A stretch of 64,000 nucleotides of DNA. Source: JBNJGB01 sp051747385. GTDB lineage: Bacteria; Myxococcota_A; UBA9042; PHBI01; JACKFB01. The notes below the pieces were generated by a model. It was not told where the DNA came from. It made no database searches and saw only the letters and a program-made list of their open reading frames with translations. The translations under genes and the position numbers were made by a program. Positions 46,117-54,336 of the stretch are shown here, one piece after another; positions within the stretch are counted from its first letter, which is position 1; every line of letters starts with the position of its first letter. Location: positions 1-64,000 of the forward strand of contig JBNJGB010000027.1 of NCBI GenBank assembly GCA_051747385.1, written 5' to 3'.

Positions 46117-47249
46117 GCCGCCACGTCCGGGTCCCCCTCCATGGGGACCCAGCCCACGATCTCCAGGCCGAACCCGCTCAGCCCCTTGTAGTTCCGGGGC
46201 GTCCCGGTGACCACGCGGATCTTGTGCAGCCCCACGTCGCGCAGGATCTGGGCGCCGATGCCGAAGTCGTGGAAGCCCATCGCGGGGGCGGCAGAGCGGT
46301 CGACCCGCTCGCCGCGGCCGATGGCCCCGTACAGCCCGACCTTGTCCGCCAGGGGCTCGCCGTTGCCGTCGGGGCGCAGGTACAGCAGCACGCCGGAACC
46401 CTCGGACGCCATGCGGCGGAGGCTCCACTCCAGGCGAGAGCGCGACGGCTGGAAGTCCAGGCCGAACACGTCCGCCACGGTGTCCGCGCGGTGGACGCGG
46501 ACCAGCGGAGGCTCCTCCCCGTCGATCTCGCCGATGCTGAGCACCAGGTGGACCTGCCCGCTGGCGGTGTTCTCGTAGCAGCGCAGGTCGAACGTGCCGA
46601 ACTCCGTCGGGAGCGTGGCCTTGCTCACGCAGCGGACGAGCGGCTCGTGGGTGAGGCGCCAGGCGATGAGGTCGGCGACGGTCACCACCGGGATGTCGTG
46701 CTCCTCGCCGAACGCCAGGAGCCGGGGCAGCCGCGCCATGGTCCCGTCGGGGTTCATCACCTCGCAGATGACGCCGGCCGCCGGCAGGCCCGACAGGCGC
46801 GCCAGGTCCACCGAGCCCTCGGTCTGGCCGCAGCGGACCAGGACGCCTCCGCGCCGCGCCCGGAGCGGGAAGACGTGGCCCGGCGTCACGAAGTCCGTCG
46901 GCTGGGAGTCCCCGTCCACGGCGGCCTGGATCGTAGCCGCGCGCGCGGCCGCACCCACGCCCCGGTGCTCCCGGTGGTCGACGCTCCGGGTGAAAGCCGT
47001 CCCCAGGGGCGCCGTGTTGTGCTGGGCCATGGGCTCCAGCCCCAAGGCGTCCGCCCGGTCCGGGGCGAGGGCCAGGCAGATGAGCCCCCGCCCCTCGCTG
47101 GCCATGAACCGGATGTGCTCCGGGGTCGCTGCCGAGGCGGCGACGACCAGGTCGCCCTCGTTCTCCCGGTCCTCGTCGTCCACCAGGATGACCATGCGGC
47201 CGGCGGCGATGACCTCGAGGGCCTCTTCGATCGACGCGATTCCGCTCAC
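46113..47249 (-). CDS. ribBX: DHBP synthase fused to degenerate GTP cyclohydrolase II (RibBX type)
   Basis: A 378-residue protein. The N-terminal RibB domain is intact (VILVDDEDRENEGDLVVAA, TPGHVFPLRARRGGV, GVICEVMN) and makes the 4-carbon precursor of riboflavin. The C-terminal RibA-like domain has lost its zinc ligands: the CLTGDxxxSxRCDC region reads RVHRADTVADVFGLDF, and the EGRGIG loop reads PDGNGEP. The end (DFGIGAQILRDVGLHKIRVV) is still RibA-like. Such RibBX proteins with an inactive cyclohydrolase half are known in Proteobacteria. I start at GTG 47249 (GGAGG 5 nt upstream). Confidence 0.9.
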   Translation of the reverse strand: MSGIASIEEALEVIAAGRMVILVDDEDRENEGDLVVAASAATPEHIRFMASEGRGLICLALAPDRADALGLEPMAQHNTAPLGTAFTRSVDHREHRGVGAAARAATIQAAVDGDSQPTDFVTPGHVFPLRARRGGVLVRCGQTEGSVDLARLSGLPAAGVICEVMNPDGTMARLPRLLAFGEEHDIPVVTVADLIAWRLTHEPLVRCVSKATLPTEFGTFDLRCYENTASGQVHLVLSIGEIDGEEPPLVRVHRADTVADVFGLDFQPSRSRLEWSLRRMASEGSGVLLYLRPDGNGEPLADKVGLYGAIGRGERVDRSAAPAMGFHDFGIGAQILRDVGLHKIRVVTGTPRNYKGLSGFGLEIVGWVPMEGDPDVAA

Positions 47250-47267
47250 CTGCACCTCCTGCAGCGC

Positions 47268-47296
47268 TCCTAGCACAGCGCCGTCGGCTCCGTCGA
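47268..47296 (-). promoter_or_regulatory. Predicted promoter for ribBX
   Basis: Minus strand TCGACG (47296-47291), 17 nt, CTAGGA (47273-47268). The leader is only about 12 nt, which leaves no room for an FMN riboswitch and supports GTG 47249 as the start. Confidence 0.45.
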
Positions 47297-47411
47297 CCAT
47301 GGAGTCGTCCACGCCCGGGGCGTCCCCGGGGGGGCCGAACGGGACCTTGACGAATGACCGCGAACCCTCCATGTATCAGCCACTTCCTGAACCAACACGG
47401 GAGAATCAGTC

Positions 47412-48413
47412 ATGTTGAACGTCGCGATCGTCGGTGTCACCGGAGCCGTGGGCCAGGAGCTGCTGGAGTGCCTCGACCGGCGGGACTTCCCGGTCAAGAC
47501 CCTGAAGCCGCTCGCCTCCCCGCGCTCCGCCGGCAAGACCATCACCTTCCGCGGAGAAGAGGTGACGGTCGAAGTGGCGGGCCCCGACGCCTTCGAGGGC
47601 ATCGACGTGGCGTTCTTCTCCGCCGGCTCCGGCCTCAGCCGCGAGCTCGTGCCGCACGCCAGGAAGGCCGGCGCCCTGGTCGTGGACAACTCCTCGGCGT
47701 TCCGCATGGACGCCGACATCCCGCTCGTCGTCCCCGAGGTGAACGGCGACGCGCTGAAGGACCACGGCGGCGTCATCGCCAACCCGAACTGCGTCACGGC
47801 CATCCTCACGGTGGGCATCGCCCCGCTGCGCAAGCTGGGCACCATCGAGCGCCTCGTCGTCGCCACGTACCAGTCCGCGAGCGGCGCCGGAGCCCGCGCC
47901 ATGGAGGACCTCATCCAGCAGACGCGGGACGCCCTGGACGGCAAGGAGGTCGTGCCGAAGGTGCTCGAGCACCCGTACGCCTTCAACCTCTTCAGCCACG
48001 ACAGCGCCGTGGAGGACAACGGCTACAACGGCGAGGAGAACAAGGTCGTCGACGAGACGCGCAAGATCCTCGGCCAGGAGGACCTGGGCATCTCCATCAC
48101 GTGCATCCGCGTGCCGATCCTCCGGGCCCACACCGAGGTCGTGAACATCGAGTTCGACAAGCCCGTGGACCCGGACGAGGCCCGCAAGGTCCTCGCGGAC
48201 GCCGATGGCGTGGTCGTGGTGGACGACCCGGAGGCGAACCACTTCCCGATGCCCAACGAGGTCACGGGGGAGTTCGACGTGGCCGTGGGTCGCATCCGCA
48301 GGGACCCGTCCAACCCGAACTGCCTGAACCTCATGGTCGCCGGCGACCAGCTGCTGAAGGGCGCCGCCCTGAACGCGGTGCAGATCGCCGAGGCCGCCAC
48401 GAACAAGGGCTGA
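47412..48413 (+). CDS. asd: Aspartate-semialdehyde dehydrogenase
   Basis: A 333-residue NADP-dependent enzyme making aspartate semialdehyde for Lys, Met, Thr and diaminopimelate. It begins LNVAIVGVTGAVGQELLECL; the catalytic Cys lies in GGVIANPNCVTAILTVGI (near residue 128) and the substrate His/Arg region follows in ITCIRVPILRAHTEVVNIEF. Ribosome site GGGAG is 8 nt upstream. A weak promoter may start with TTGACG at 47347. Confidence 0.96.
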   Translation: MLNVAIVGVTGAVGQELLECLDRRDFPVKTLKPLASPRSAGKTITFRGEEVTVEVAGPDAFEGIDVAFFSAGSGLSRELVPHARKAGALVVDNSSAFRMDADIPLVVPEVNGDALKDHGGVIANPNCVTAILTVGIAPLRKLGTIERLVVATYQSASGAGARAMEDLIQQTRDALDGKEVVPKVLEHPYAFNLFSHDSAVEDNGYNGEENKVVDETRKILGQEDLGISITCIRVPILRAHTEVVNIEFDKPVDPDEARKVLADADGVVVVDDPEANHFPMPNEVTGEFDVAVGRIRRDPSNPNCLNLMVAGDQLLKGAALNAVQIAEAATNKG

Positions 48414-48457
48414 GGTAGCATGCGAGCCGCAGGGCGACACTTCGGAGGGAGGATCCC

Positions 48458-48976
48458 ATGGCCAGGCTGACGCCGCTCTGGACCGCGAGCGCCACCGAGG
48501 ACCCGGAGGCCATCCGCGCCTTCCTGTCCGAGCGCGGCATCGCGTTCGAGACCTGGGATCTGCCCGACGAGGTCGTCGCCCTGGCGGCGCAGGACGCGCT
48601 CACCGACGAGGAGAAGGCCACGCTCCTCGGCCACTTCCGCGACCACCTGGACCGCCTCGCCGAGGAGGAGGGCTACGTGGAGGCGGACGTGGTGGCCGTG
48701 CGCCCCGTGGACGGCGTGGACCAGGCCCTGGCGAAGTTCGACCGCGTCCACTACCACGACGACGACGAGGTGCGCGCCATCGTGGGCGGCGCCGGCGTCT
48801 TCGGCTTCGTGGGCGACGACGGCCGCCAGTTCCTGGTGCGCGTCGAGGCCGGCGAGTACATCAGCGTGCCGGCGGGCATGTGGCACTGGTTCTACGTCCT
48901 GGAGGACCGGAACATCACCGCCCTCCGCCTCTTCCGGGACACCGCGGGCTGGGTCCCGCACTATTGGAGCCCGTAG
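48458..48976 (+). CDS. mtnD: Acireductone dioxygenase
   Basis: A 172-residue cupin of the methionine salvage pathway, converting acireductone to the 2-oxo acid precursor of methionine (Fe form) or the off-pathway products (Ni form). Metal ligands are visible in FDRVHYHDDDEVRAIV (two His and a Glu) and in VPAGMWHWF (the third His). It starts at ATG 48458 behind GGAGGGAGG. mtnB follows after 261 bp. mtnA, mtnK and mtnC are not nearby. Confidence 0.93.
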   Translation: MARLTPLWTASATEDPEAIRAFLSERGIAFETWDLPDEVVALAAQDALTDEEKATLLGHFRDHLDRLAEEEGYVEADVVAVRPVDGVDQALAKFDRVHYHDDDEVRAIVGGAGVFGFVGDDGRQFLVRVEAGEYISVPAGMWHWFYVLEDRNITALRLFRDTAGWVPHYWSP

Positions 48977-49237
48977 CGCATATGCTCCCGTCGCGAACCC
49001 CGGCCGCTTCCACCCTCCGGCTCCCTGCGGTCGCCGGCTCTCCTGGCCCTTCGGGCCAGCGCGCCCAGCGCTTGGCGCTGCTCGACGCCCGAGAACCCTC
49101 CGCCGTACCTGTTGGTATGGCTACGGAACCGTCGTGCGCCGATCTGGGCGAAATCGTCTCGAGCTCGCTCGGTCCGCAATACGCCACGGGCTCCTACCGC
49201 TCGACAAAGCGCGGCACCCCGGCCCGGGAGTCCTGAC
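48977..49237 (+). other. mtnD-mtnB intergenic region with stacked hairpins
   Basis: No gene is supported. Perfect inverted repeats are TGGCCC-TTC-GGGCCA (49048-49062), CAGCGC-TTG-GCGCTG (49068-49082) and TACC-TGTT-GGTA (about 49107-49118). The region is less GC-biased toward its end and shows neither a T-tract nor a known riboswitch core. It might be a structured leader, a processed spacer or a degraded repeat. Confidence 0.45.
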
Positions 49238-49888
49238 TTGGCCGGCGCGCCCGCCCTCGCCCCGGCCACCCTCCCCGTCCGTCGCCGCCTCGCCGCCCTG
49301 GCCCGCCGCTATCACGCCGCGGGCTGGATGCTGGGCACGAGCGGCAACCTGAGCGCGCGGGTCCGGGGCGACGACCGCCCGACGGTGGTGGTGACGGCCT
49401 CGGGCCGCGACAAGGGCGCCCTGGGCGACGACGACTTCGTCCGGGTCGCCCCGTCCGGCGCGCTGGTCGCCGCGGGCGAGGGGCAGCGGCCCAGCGCGGA
49501 GACGTCCATCCACCTGGCCGTCTACCGCCGCCTGCCCGAGACGGCGGCCGTCCTGCACGTGCACACGCCCGCGTCGACCGTCGTCGGGGCGGACTGCGAG
49601 GTCGAGGGTCGTCCCGCCCTGCAGTTCCGGGACCTGGAGATGATCAAGGGCTGGGACCTGTGGGAGGCCGACGCCGAGGCGACGCTGCCCGTCTTCCCGA
49701 ACCACCCGGATGTCACGCGCATCGCGGACGACCTGGAGGCGTGGCTGTCACGACCTCGCGAGGTGCCCGCCATGCTCATCGCGGGACACGGCATCACCGC
49801 CTGGGGCGACACGCTCGACACCGCACACCGGCACCTGGAGGTGACGGAGTTCCTGTGCCGGGTGGCCCGGGAGCGCGCCCGCCCCTGA
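49238..49888 (+). CDS. mtnB: Methylthioribulose-1-phosphate dehydratase
   Basis: A class II aldolase/adducin-fold enzyme of 216 residues in methionine salvage. The fold motifs are AAGWMLGTSGNLSARV near residue 30, the zinc-site VLHVHTPAST near 105 and the distal His in AMLIAGHGITAWGDT near 180. I start at TTG 49238, preceded by GGGAG; the frame continues upstream but only into the hairpin-rich spacer. The neighbouring mtnD supports this assignment over fuculose aldolase-type relatives. Confidence 0.88.
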   Translation: MAGAPALAPATLPVRRRLAALARRYHAAGWMLGTSGNLSARVRGDDRPTVVVTASGRDKGALGDDDFVRVAPSGALVAAGEGQRPSAETSIHLAVYRRLPETAAVLHVHTPASTVVGADCEVEGRPALQFRDLEMIKGWDLWEADAEATLPVFPNHPDVTRIADDLEAWLSRPREVPAMLIAGHGITAWGDTLDTAHRHLEVTEFLCRVARERARP

Positions 49889-49914
49889 CCGGGGTCGGCA
49901 CGACGCCGGGGGCG

Positions 49915-50316
49915 CTACTTCTTCTTGCCGCCCTTGGAGGACTTCTTCTCCTCCTTGTCGTCCTTCTTGCCCTCGCCCTTCTTGGATTCGGCCTTCTCCT
50001 CCTTGGCCTCCTCCTTCTTCTCGTCCTTCTTGGACTCGGGCTCGTCCTCGTCCCCCTTGCCTTCGGGCGCGGGCTCCTCGGCGGCCGGCATGTCGATACC
50101 GGACGGAGCGGTCCCCAGGGCGAGCCACACCTCGTCGAGGTTGCCGTCGCCGACCGCGCCGAGCGTGTCCGCGACCTGCTGGATCTCCTGGTCCGAGTAC
50201 TCCTTCTTCTCCTCGAGACCTGCCTGCGAGAGCACCTCTTGGCCCATGATGCGCGCCGAGTGGTGGTCGTAGCGGCGTTCCAGACAGGACACCAGGAAAT
50301 CGAAACCCTTGCTCAT
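49915..50316 (-). CDS. Small protein with Lys/Glu-rich tail, unknown function
   Basis: A 133-residue cytoplasmic protein. The first 75 residues form a helical domain (GFDFLVSCLERRYDHHSARI, DQEIQQVADTLGAVG). The last 55 are almost only Lys, Glu, Asp, Ser and Gly (KKDEKKEEAKEEKAESKKG), resembling tails of histone-like or nucleic-acid-associated proteins but of near-neutral charge. The family is not recognised. A very good promoter precedes it, so it may be abundantly expressed. Confidence 0.7.
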   Translation of the reverse strand: MSKGFDFLVSCLERRYDHHSARIMGQEVLSQAGLEEKKEYSDQEIQQVADTLGAVGDGNLDEVWLALGTAPSGIDMPAAEEPAPEGKGDEDEPESKKDEKKEEAKEEKAESKKGEGKKDDKEEKKSSKGGKKK

Positions 50317-50405
50317 GTGGCTCTCCCCTGTGACGCGCGCCCCTGCGGCGCGCTACAAGTGCACGAAATTGCTTGCAAAACAGCGGCGAATCGGCGTCGG
50401 CCGCG

Positions 50406-50433
50406 ATTATAGCAGCGCCCCGGCGACGGTCAA
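50406..50433 (-). promoter_or_regulatory. Strong predicted promoter for the Lys/Glu-tail protein
   Basis: Minus strand TTGACC (50433-50428), 16 nt, perfect TATAAT (50411-50406). The leader would be about 80 nt. Confidence 0.6.
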
Positions 50434-50471
50434 CCGCACCCCAACTCCCGGCCGGCGTGTCATCCGCCGCG

Positions 50472-50500
50472 TTGTGACGGGCACACCCGATCCCTATAAT
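50472..50500 (+). promoter_or_regulatory. Predicted promoter for the Ig-like lipoprotein
   Basis: TTGTGA (50472-50477), 17 nt, perfect TATAAT (50495-50500), about 38 nt before ATG 50545. Together with the minus-strand promoter this gap holds two back-to-back consensus -10 elements, rare in such GC-rich DNA. Confidence 0.6.
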
Positions 50501-50544
50501 CCGACTCGGCCACGTGGACCCCGAACCGCCGGGATGGTTCCTCC

Positions 50545-52365
50545 ATGAATCGACTGCACACTCGCGCCCTCGCGCTCCTCGTCACCGCCGCCCTGGCCGC
50601 CTCCGCATGTCAGGACGAGAAGACCGTCGCGGTCGGCGGGGGAGAGCTGCCGCCTCCGGAGGTGGACACGAGCACCGGGCTGGACCTGCTCCCGACGCCG
50701 GACCCCGGCCCGGAGGAGGACACGGAGGAGCCCATCGAGATGCTGCGGGAGATCGTCCTGCTGCACGACACGACCGGCGAGAACCAGGTCCCCATCAGCG
50801 ACCAGATGCAGATCCGGGCCAAGGTCATCGACTACGCCCAGGGCGGTCCGGCGGAGGGCGTGCCCGTCGGCTTCAGCATCGTGGAGGGCAGCGACGAGGG
50901 CGACGCCTCCCTGGCCACCCACTCGGCGACCACCAACTCCATCGGGCAGGTGTCCGTCACCTTCAAGGCCGGGCTGGAGCCCGATGCCCACTACACGGTC
51001 CGCCTGAACGCCAACGGCGCCGACCCCGTCGAGCTGGACATCTACGTCGTAGACACGCCCAAGGGCTCCATCACGGTGAACATCGCCTACGAGGGCCCCA
51101 TCAACGTCCAGAAGACGAAGGTCCGGGCGTTCCGCTCCTCCGAATACACCTGCGGGATGTACAACCCCATCAACGTGCCGGAGGGCACGTTCGAGAAGGA
51201 TCTCCTGGCCCTAGACCAGACCACGACCTGGGAGGGCCTCGAGGCGGGCAGCAAGTGGACCATCACGGCGACGGCCAAGTCGCCCAAGGGCTCCCTCGCG
51301 GCCTCAGGCTGCCTCGACGGCGTCATCGTCGTCGGCGAGCAGGACAACGAGGTCAGCCTGACCATGCACCTGCTCGCCCTGAACCCGGCGGGGACCTACG
51401 ACGCGAACAACTACCTGGACTTCACCGGCGCCATCCCGGGCGAGGTCGGCGAGATCGTCGACCAGATCACCACGCTGTTCACGGATCCCGGGAAGTTCCT
51501 CATCGACCAGATCAAGGCGCTGCTTTCCAACTGGGTCCCGTCCATCATCACGGACCCGGTGTTCGACCTCTTCGAGGACCAGCTCGCGGACTTCTTCACC
51601 GACTGGATCCTGAACAAGTCCCCGGAGTGGCTCCAGGACGTCTTCGTCATCGGCGAGGACCTGACGCAGATCATCCACAGCCTGAACCTGCTGGGGACCC
51701 TGAAGATCTCCAAGCTGCACAACGACTACTACGTCCAGGGCGTCCTGTACTGGGACGGCATCGTGCTCTGGTGGCACTACGGCTGCCCCAAGGAGGACGA
51801 GCCCGACTACGACCCCGACTGCGGCCGGAACGAGTTCAGCATCGACGCCCTGAGCAACACGGAGATGCCCCAGAACGTCATCGAGGGGAAGTGGACGGGA
51901 TCCATCACGAACTTCGACCGCCTCGACATCGACAACCACACCATCAAGATCAACTACGGGCTGCTCATCATCTTCGTGCTCAACGAGATGATCCTCCCGG
52001 AGATCACGGGTGAGGACAACCTGACCGACGGCGTCCTGGCGCTGGTGAACTGCCCGAGCATCGGCGAGTCGTTCAGCGACGGGCTGCTGGGTCAGCTCGC
52101 GAACCTCTTCGGCATCGGAAAGGACGACATCACGGACCTCTGCGTGGACGGTGTCACGCTGGTCGTGAAGCCGGTGGAGCTCATCATCGGCAACCTGGCC
52201 CTGGACTCGCAGCTGCGGCTGCAGGGCAACGCGGTGATGGTCGACGACGACGACGACCTCGTAGTCGACGAGATCATCGAGGGCGAGTGGTTCGGCCACA
52301 TCGAAATGGACGGCACGCAGGGCCCGCAGTTCGACGGCACCTGGGAGGCGGTCCGCGTCCAGTAG
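50545..52365 (+). CDS. Large lipoprotein with Ig-like domain
   Basis: A 606-residue predicted lipoprotein. The signal peptide ends in LAASAC, a good lipobox (Cys about 22). After an acidic Pro-rich linker, residues 70-165 look like a bacterial Ig-like (Big/invasin type) domain (PAEGVPVGFSIVEGSDEGD, IGQVSVTFKAG). The remaining 430 residues, rich in Ile/Leu/Asp/Trp with amphipathic stretches (LFEDQLADFFTDWILNKSP), are not recognised. Scattered Cys suggest disulfides. It is likely on the outer membrane or cell surface. Confidence 0.75.
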   Translation: MNRLHTRALALLVTAALAASACQDEKTVAVGGGELPPPEVDTSTGLDLLPTPDPGPEEDTEEPIEMLREIVLLHDTTGENQVPISDQMQIRAKVIDYAQGGPAEGVPVGFSIVEGSDEGDASLATHSATTNSIGQVSVTFKAGLEPDAHYTVRLNANGADPVELDIYVVDTPKGSITVNIAYEGPINVQKTKVRAFRSSEYTCGMYNPINVPEGTFEKDLLALDQTTTWEGLEAGSKWTITATAKSPKGSLAASGCLDGVIVVGEQDNEVSLTMHLLALNPAGTYDANNYLDFTGAIPGEVGEIVDQITTLFTDPGKFLIDQIKALLSNWVPSIITDPVFDLFEDQLADFFTDWILNKSPEWLQDVFVIGEDLTQIIHSLNLLGTLKISKLHNDYYVQGVLYWDGIVLWWHYGCPKEDEPDYDPDCGRNEFSIDALSNTEMPQNVIEGKWTGSITNFDRLDIDNHTIKINYGLLIIFVLNEMILPEITGEDNLTDGVLALVNCPSIGESFSDGLLGQLANLFGIGKDDITDLCVDGVTLVVKPVELIIGNLALDSQLRLQGNAVMVDDDDDLVVDEIIEGEWFGHIEMDGTQGPQFDGTWEAVRVQ

Positions 52366-52901
52366 CGGGCCTCGGCGCGAGGCCTCCGGGGCGATCCCGT
52401 TCCATCGAGTCGATTCGTGGCGCGCCGATCCGTCTGCGCGGGCAGGGACGCCCGCGGTCCCAGGCATCAGGCCCGAGTTGCGGCGCTCGACGGCTGGGAC
52501 GGCGGGCGTCTCGCCTGTCAATTGGTCACAAGGCGCCGAGAGCCCGCGAAACGTGGTCGTGCACGTGGACGTGGTCGGGCTCACCGGCCCCGGCGTTTCG
52601 CCCCATCGGGAGTGGGCTCCGGGCCGGGCCGCCTCGTGCCGCCGGGGCCGACGGATCGGGGAGTGACCGCCGCGGACGGCGGTTGTACTGCATCTTCCCC
52701 ATGTCCTCCGCGGCTTTGCGGCTTGGCGCCTTGGCGCGAGCCCTTCGGTGCTGGGGAGATGTGTATGATCCACAGGCGTCTCGTTCGCCAGAGGAGCCCG
52801 GGACAGGTCCGGAATTCTCGCCTGGAGCCGGCTCGACTGCCCTGGCCAGGGCCTCACGGCGTCGTTGACGCCGGCGCGACCCTGACCCAGGATACGACGC
52901 C
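52366..52901 (+). repeat. Composite dispersed repeat region
   Basis: No gene is supported. 52437-52460 has the GCGCGGGCAGGGACGCC module; 52515-52530 has TCAATTGGTCACAAGG, as at 42252; 52534-52640 (GAGAGCCCGCGAAACGTGG, CGTGGACGTGGTCGGGCTC) matches 33619-33690; 52665-52780 begins with hairpin GACCGCCG-CGGA-CGGCGGTT and continues through CATCTTCCCC, GGCTTGGCGCCTTGGCGCGA and GCCCTTCGG, matching the minus strand of 54942-55063 nearly throughout. The modules appear in a fixed order. Confidence 0.85.
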
Positions 52902-53417
52902 ATGACGCGCCTGCTTCCGCTGTCCGCCCTCGTCCTGCTGGCCCTCCCGGCCGGCTGCCCCAAGCAGGAGGTCCACCCCCTGGTGGGCGAGCCGCCCGAG
53001 GTGTACCGCATCATCGGCGAGCGGCCGGCGGACGATCCCCTGAGCAGCCCCGTCGGTGCCGCGCGGCGGCTCCACCAGGCGCTCATCCAGGGCGACACGG
53101 ACCTGGCCTGGAACCTCCTGGCCCGGCCCACACGTCTCGCCCTCGACGAGCGCGGCGCGCTCATCGGCGTCAGCGGCCGCGAGCTCCTGGACTCCTCCAC
53201 CCTGCCCGGCCCCGGCGGCGTCGTGAAGAAGGTCCGGTGGGAGGTGATCCTCTTCGGACCCGACGTCGTGGATCTCACCGCCGGCGGGGCACCGTCCGCG
53301 GACGACCGCCAGGCCGTGGTCCGAGCCGTCGGCGAGACGGGCCGCGTCACCGAGCGCACGTTCGTCCGGACCGAGGAGGGCTGGAAGCTCTCGATGCAGG
53401 ACCTGCCGACGCCCTGA
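52902..53417 (+). CDS. Small lipoprotein, unknown function
   Basis: A 171-residue lipoprotein: signal peptide MTRLLPLSALVLLALPAGC with a good lipobox. The mature part has a helical region with AARRLHQALIQGDTDLAWNLL, the kind of segment found at the start of small NTF2-like or lumazine-binding domains, and a strand-rich end (VTERTFVRTEEGWKLSMQDL) that fits an NTF2-like fold. Inference only; no binding residue can be named. Confidence 0.7.
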   Translation: MTRLLPLSALVLLALPAGCPKQEVHPLVGEPPEVYRIIGERPADDPLSSPVGAARRLHQALIQGDTDLAWNLLARPTRLALDERGALIGVSGRELLDSSTLPGPGGVVKKVRWEVILFGPDVVDLTAGGAPSADDRQAVVRAVGETGRVTERTFVRTEEGWKLSMQDLPTP

Positions 53418-53449
53418 CCTCGGTCCGCTCCGCACGCCGCCACGGCGGT

Positions 53450-53498
53450 TTGACGGGGACTCCCGGCGCCGCTAGTTTCACGCCACCGTCCGGTGGCG
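53450..53498 (+). promoter_or_regulatory. Promoter with palindrome at +1 before the PPC-domain gene
   Basis: TTGACG (53450-53455), 16 nt, CTAGTT (53472-53477). Directly at the expected +1 lies CGCCACCG-TC-CGGTGGCG (53481-53498), a perfect 8-bp inverted repeat. The layout parallels the purH promoter. Confidence 0.5.
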
Positions 53499-53550
53499 AC
53501 TTCACGCGCGACCGCGGGCATCCCTCCGGAGCACCACGAGGCGTGTGGCG

Positions 53551-54336
53551 ATGATCATCACGCAGACACGGAAGAGCCGGAGCTTCGTCGGCAGCCTCAA
53601 TCCCGGCGCCGACGTCATCGAGTCCCTGACGCAGATCTGCGTGGACAACGCCATCTTCTGCGCGCAGTTCAGCGGCGTCGGCTACATCCGGGATCCTCGT
53701 CTTCAGAGCTACGACCACGCGCAGAAGGGCTACGAGCCGCCGGTCGCCCACCAGGGCACCTTCCACGTGGTCGCCCTGCACGGCAACGTGTCCCTCCGCG
53801 ACCGCAGGACGGTCATCCACGCCCACGTCGTGGGGACCCTCCGCCGCGGAGACGACCCCCCGAGGCTCCTCGGCGGCGAGCTCGTGGGCGGCGAGGTCAT
53901 CAGCCTCGAGTTCTCGCTGACCACCATCGACGACATCCGCCTGTACCGCGACGAGGACGACCGCACGGGCCTCGACCCCTGGCTCCACATGGACCTGGGC
54001 AGCGGCCCGCCTCCCGCGGAGGACGAGTCCGCCGAGCTCCCGGTCCTCCCCAGCGCCCCGGGCGCCGACAACCGGCCCGAGGCCCGAACCAGCGGCTCCG
54101 GCTCCACTTCGGCGGCCGAGGCACCGAAGCCCGACGACGTCCGCCCGGGAGACTGGCTGGAGCACCCCACCCTGGGCACCTGCCGCGTCATCACCGCCGA
54201 CGAGGACGACCCCGTCACCATCGAGCTCCAGAGCGGCCGCCGCGTGGAGCTCCACCTCGGCCTCCTGGACCTCGAGTCCCGGGGCGACAAGGACGGCGGC
54301 CGCCTCTACAAGGTCCGTATCCGGCGGCGCAGGTAG
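53551..54336 (+). CDS. PPC/DUF296-domain protein with basic C-terminus
   Basis: A protein of about 261 residues. The N-terminal 130 residues are a PPC (PCC, DUF296) domain: RSFVGSLNPGADVIESLTQI, FSGVGYIRDPRLQSYD, VVALHGNVSLRD, VIHAHVVGTL and LVGGEVISLEF. Free-standing bacterial PPC proteins form trimers of unknown role; in plants the domain accompanies AT-hooks. A disordered linker (150-190) leads to a small beta domain (VRPGDWLEHPTLGTCRVI) and a basic tail (KVRIRRRR) that could touch nucleic acid. ATG 53551 or GTG 53545 may be the start. A 65-bp repeat array begins directly after the stop. Confidence 0.82.
   Translation: MIITQTRKSRSFVGSLNPGADVIESLTQICVDNAIFCAQFSGVGYIRDPRLQSYDHAQKGYEPPVAHQGTFHVVALHGNVSLRDRRTVIHAHVVGTLRRGDDPPRLLGGELVGGEVISLEFSLTTIDDIRLYRDEDDRTGLDPWLHMDLGSGPPPAEDESAELPVLPSAPGADNRPEARTSGSGSTSAAEAPKPDDVRPGDWLEHPTLGTCRVITADEDDPVTIELQSGRRVELHLGLLDLESRGDKDGGRLYKVRIRRRR

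Noticed and set aside
47250..47411. FMN riboswitch upstream of ribBX
   Set aside because: The gap is too short after placing the promoter and no conserved FMN-element segments are visible.
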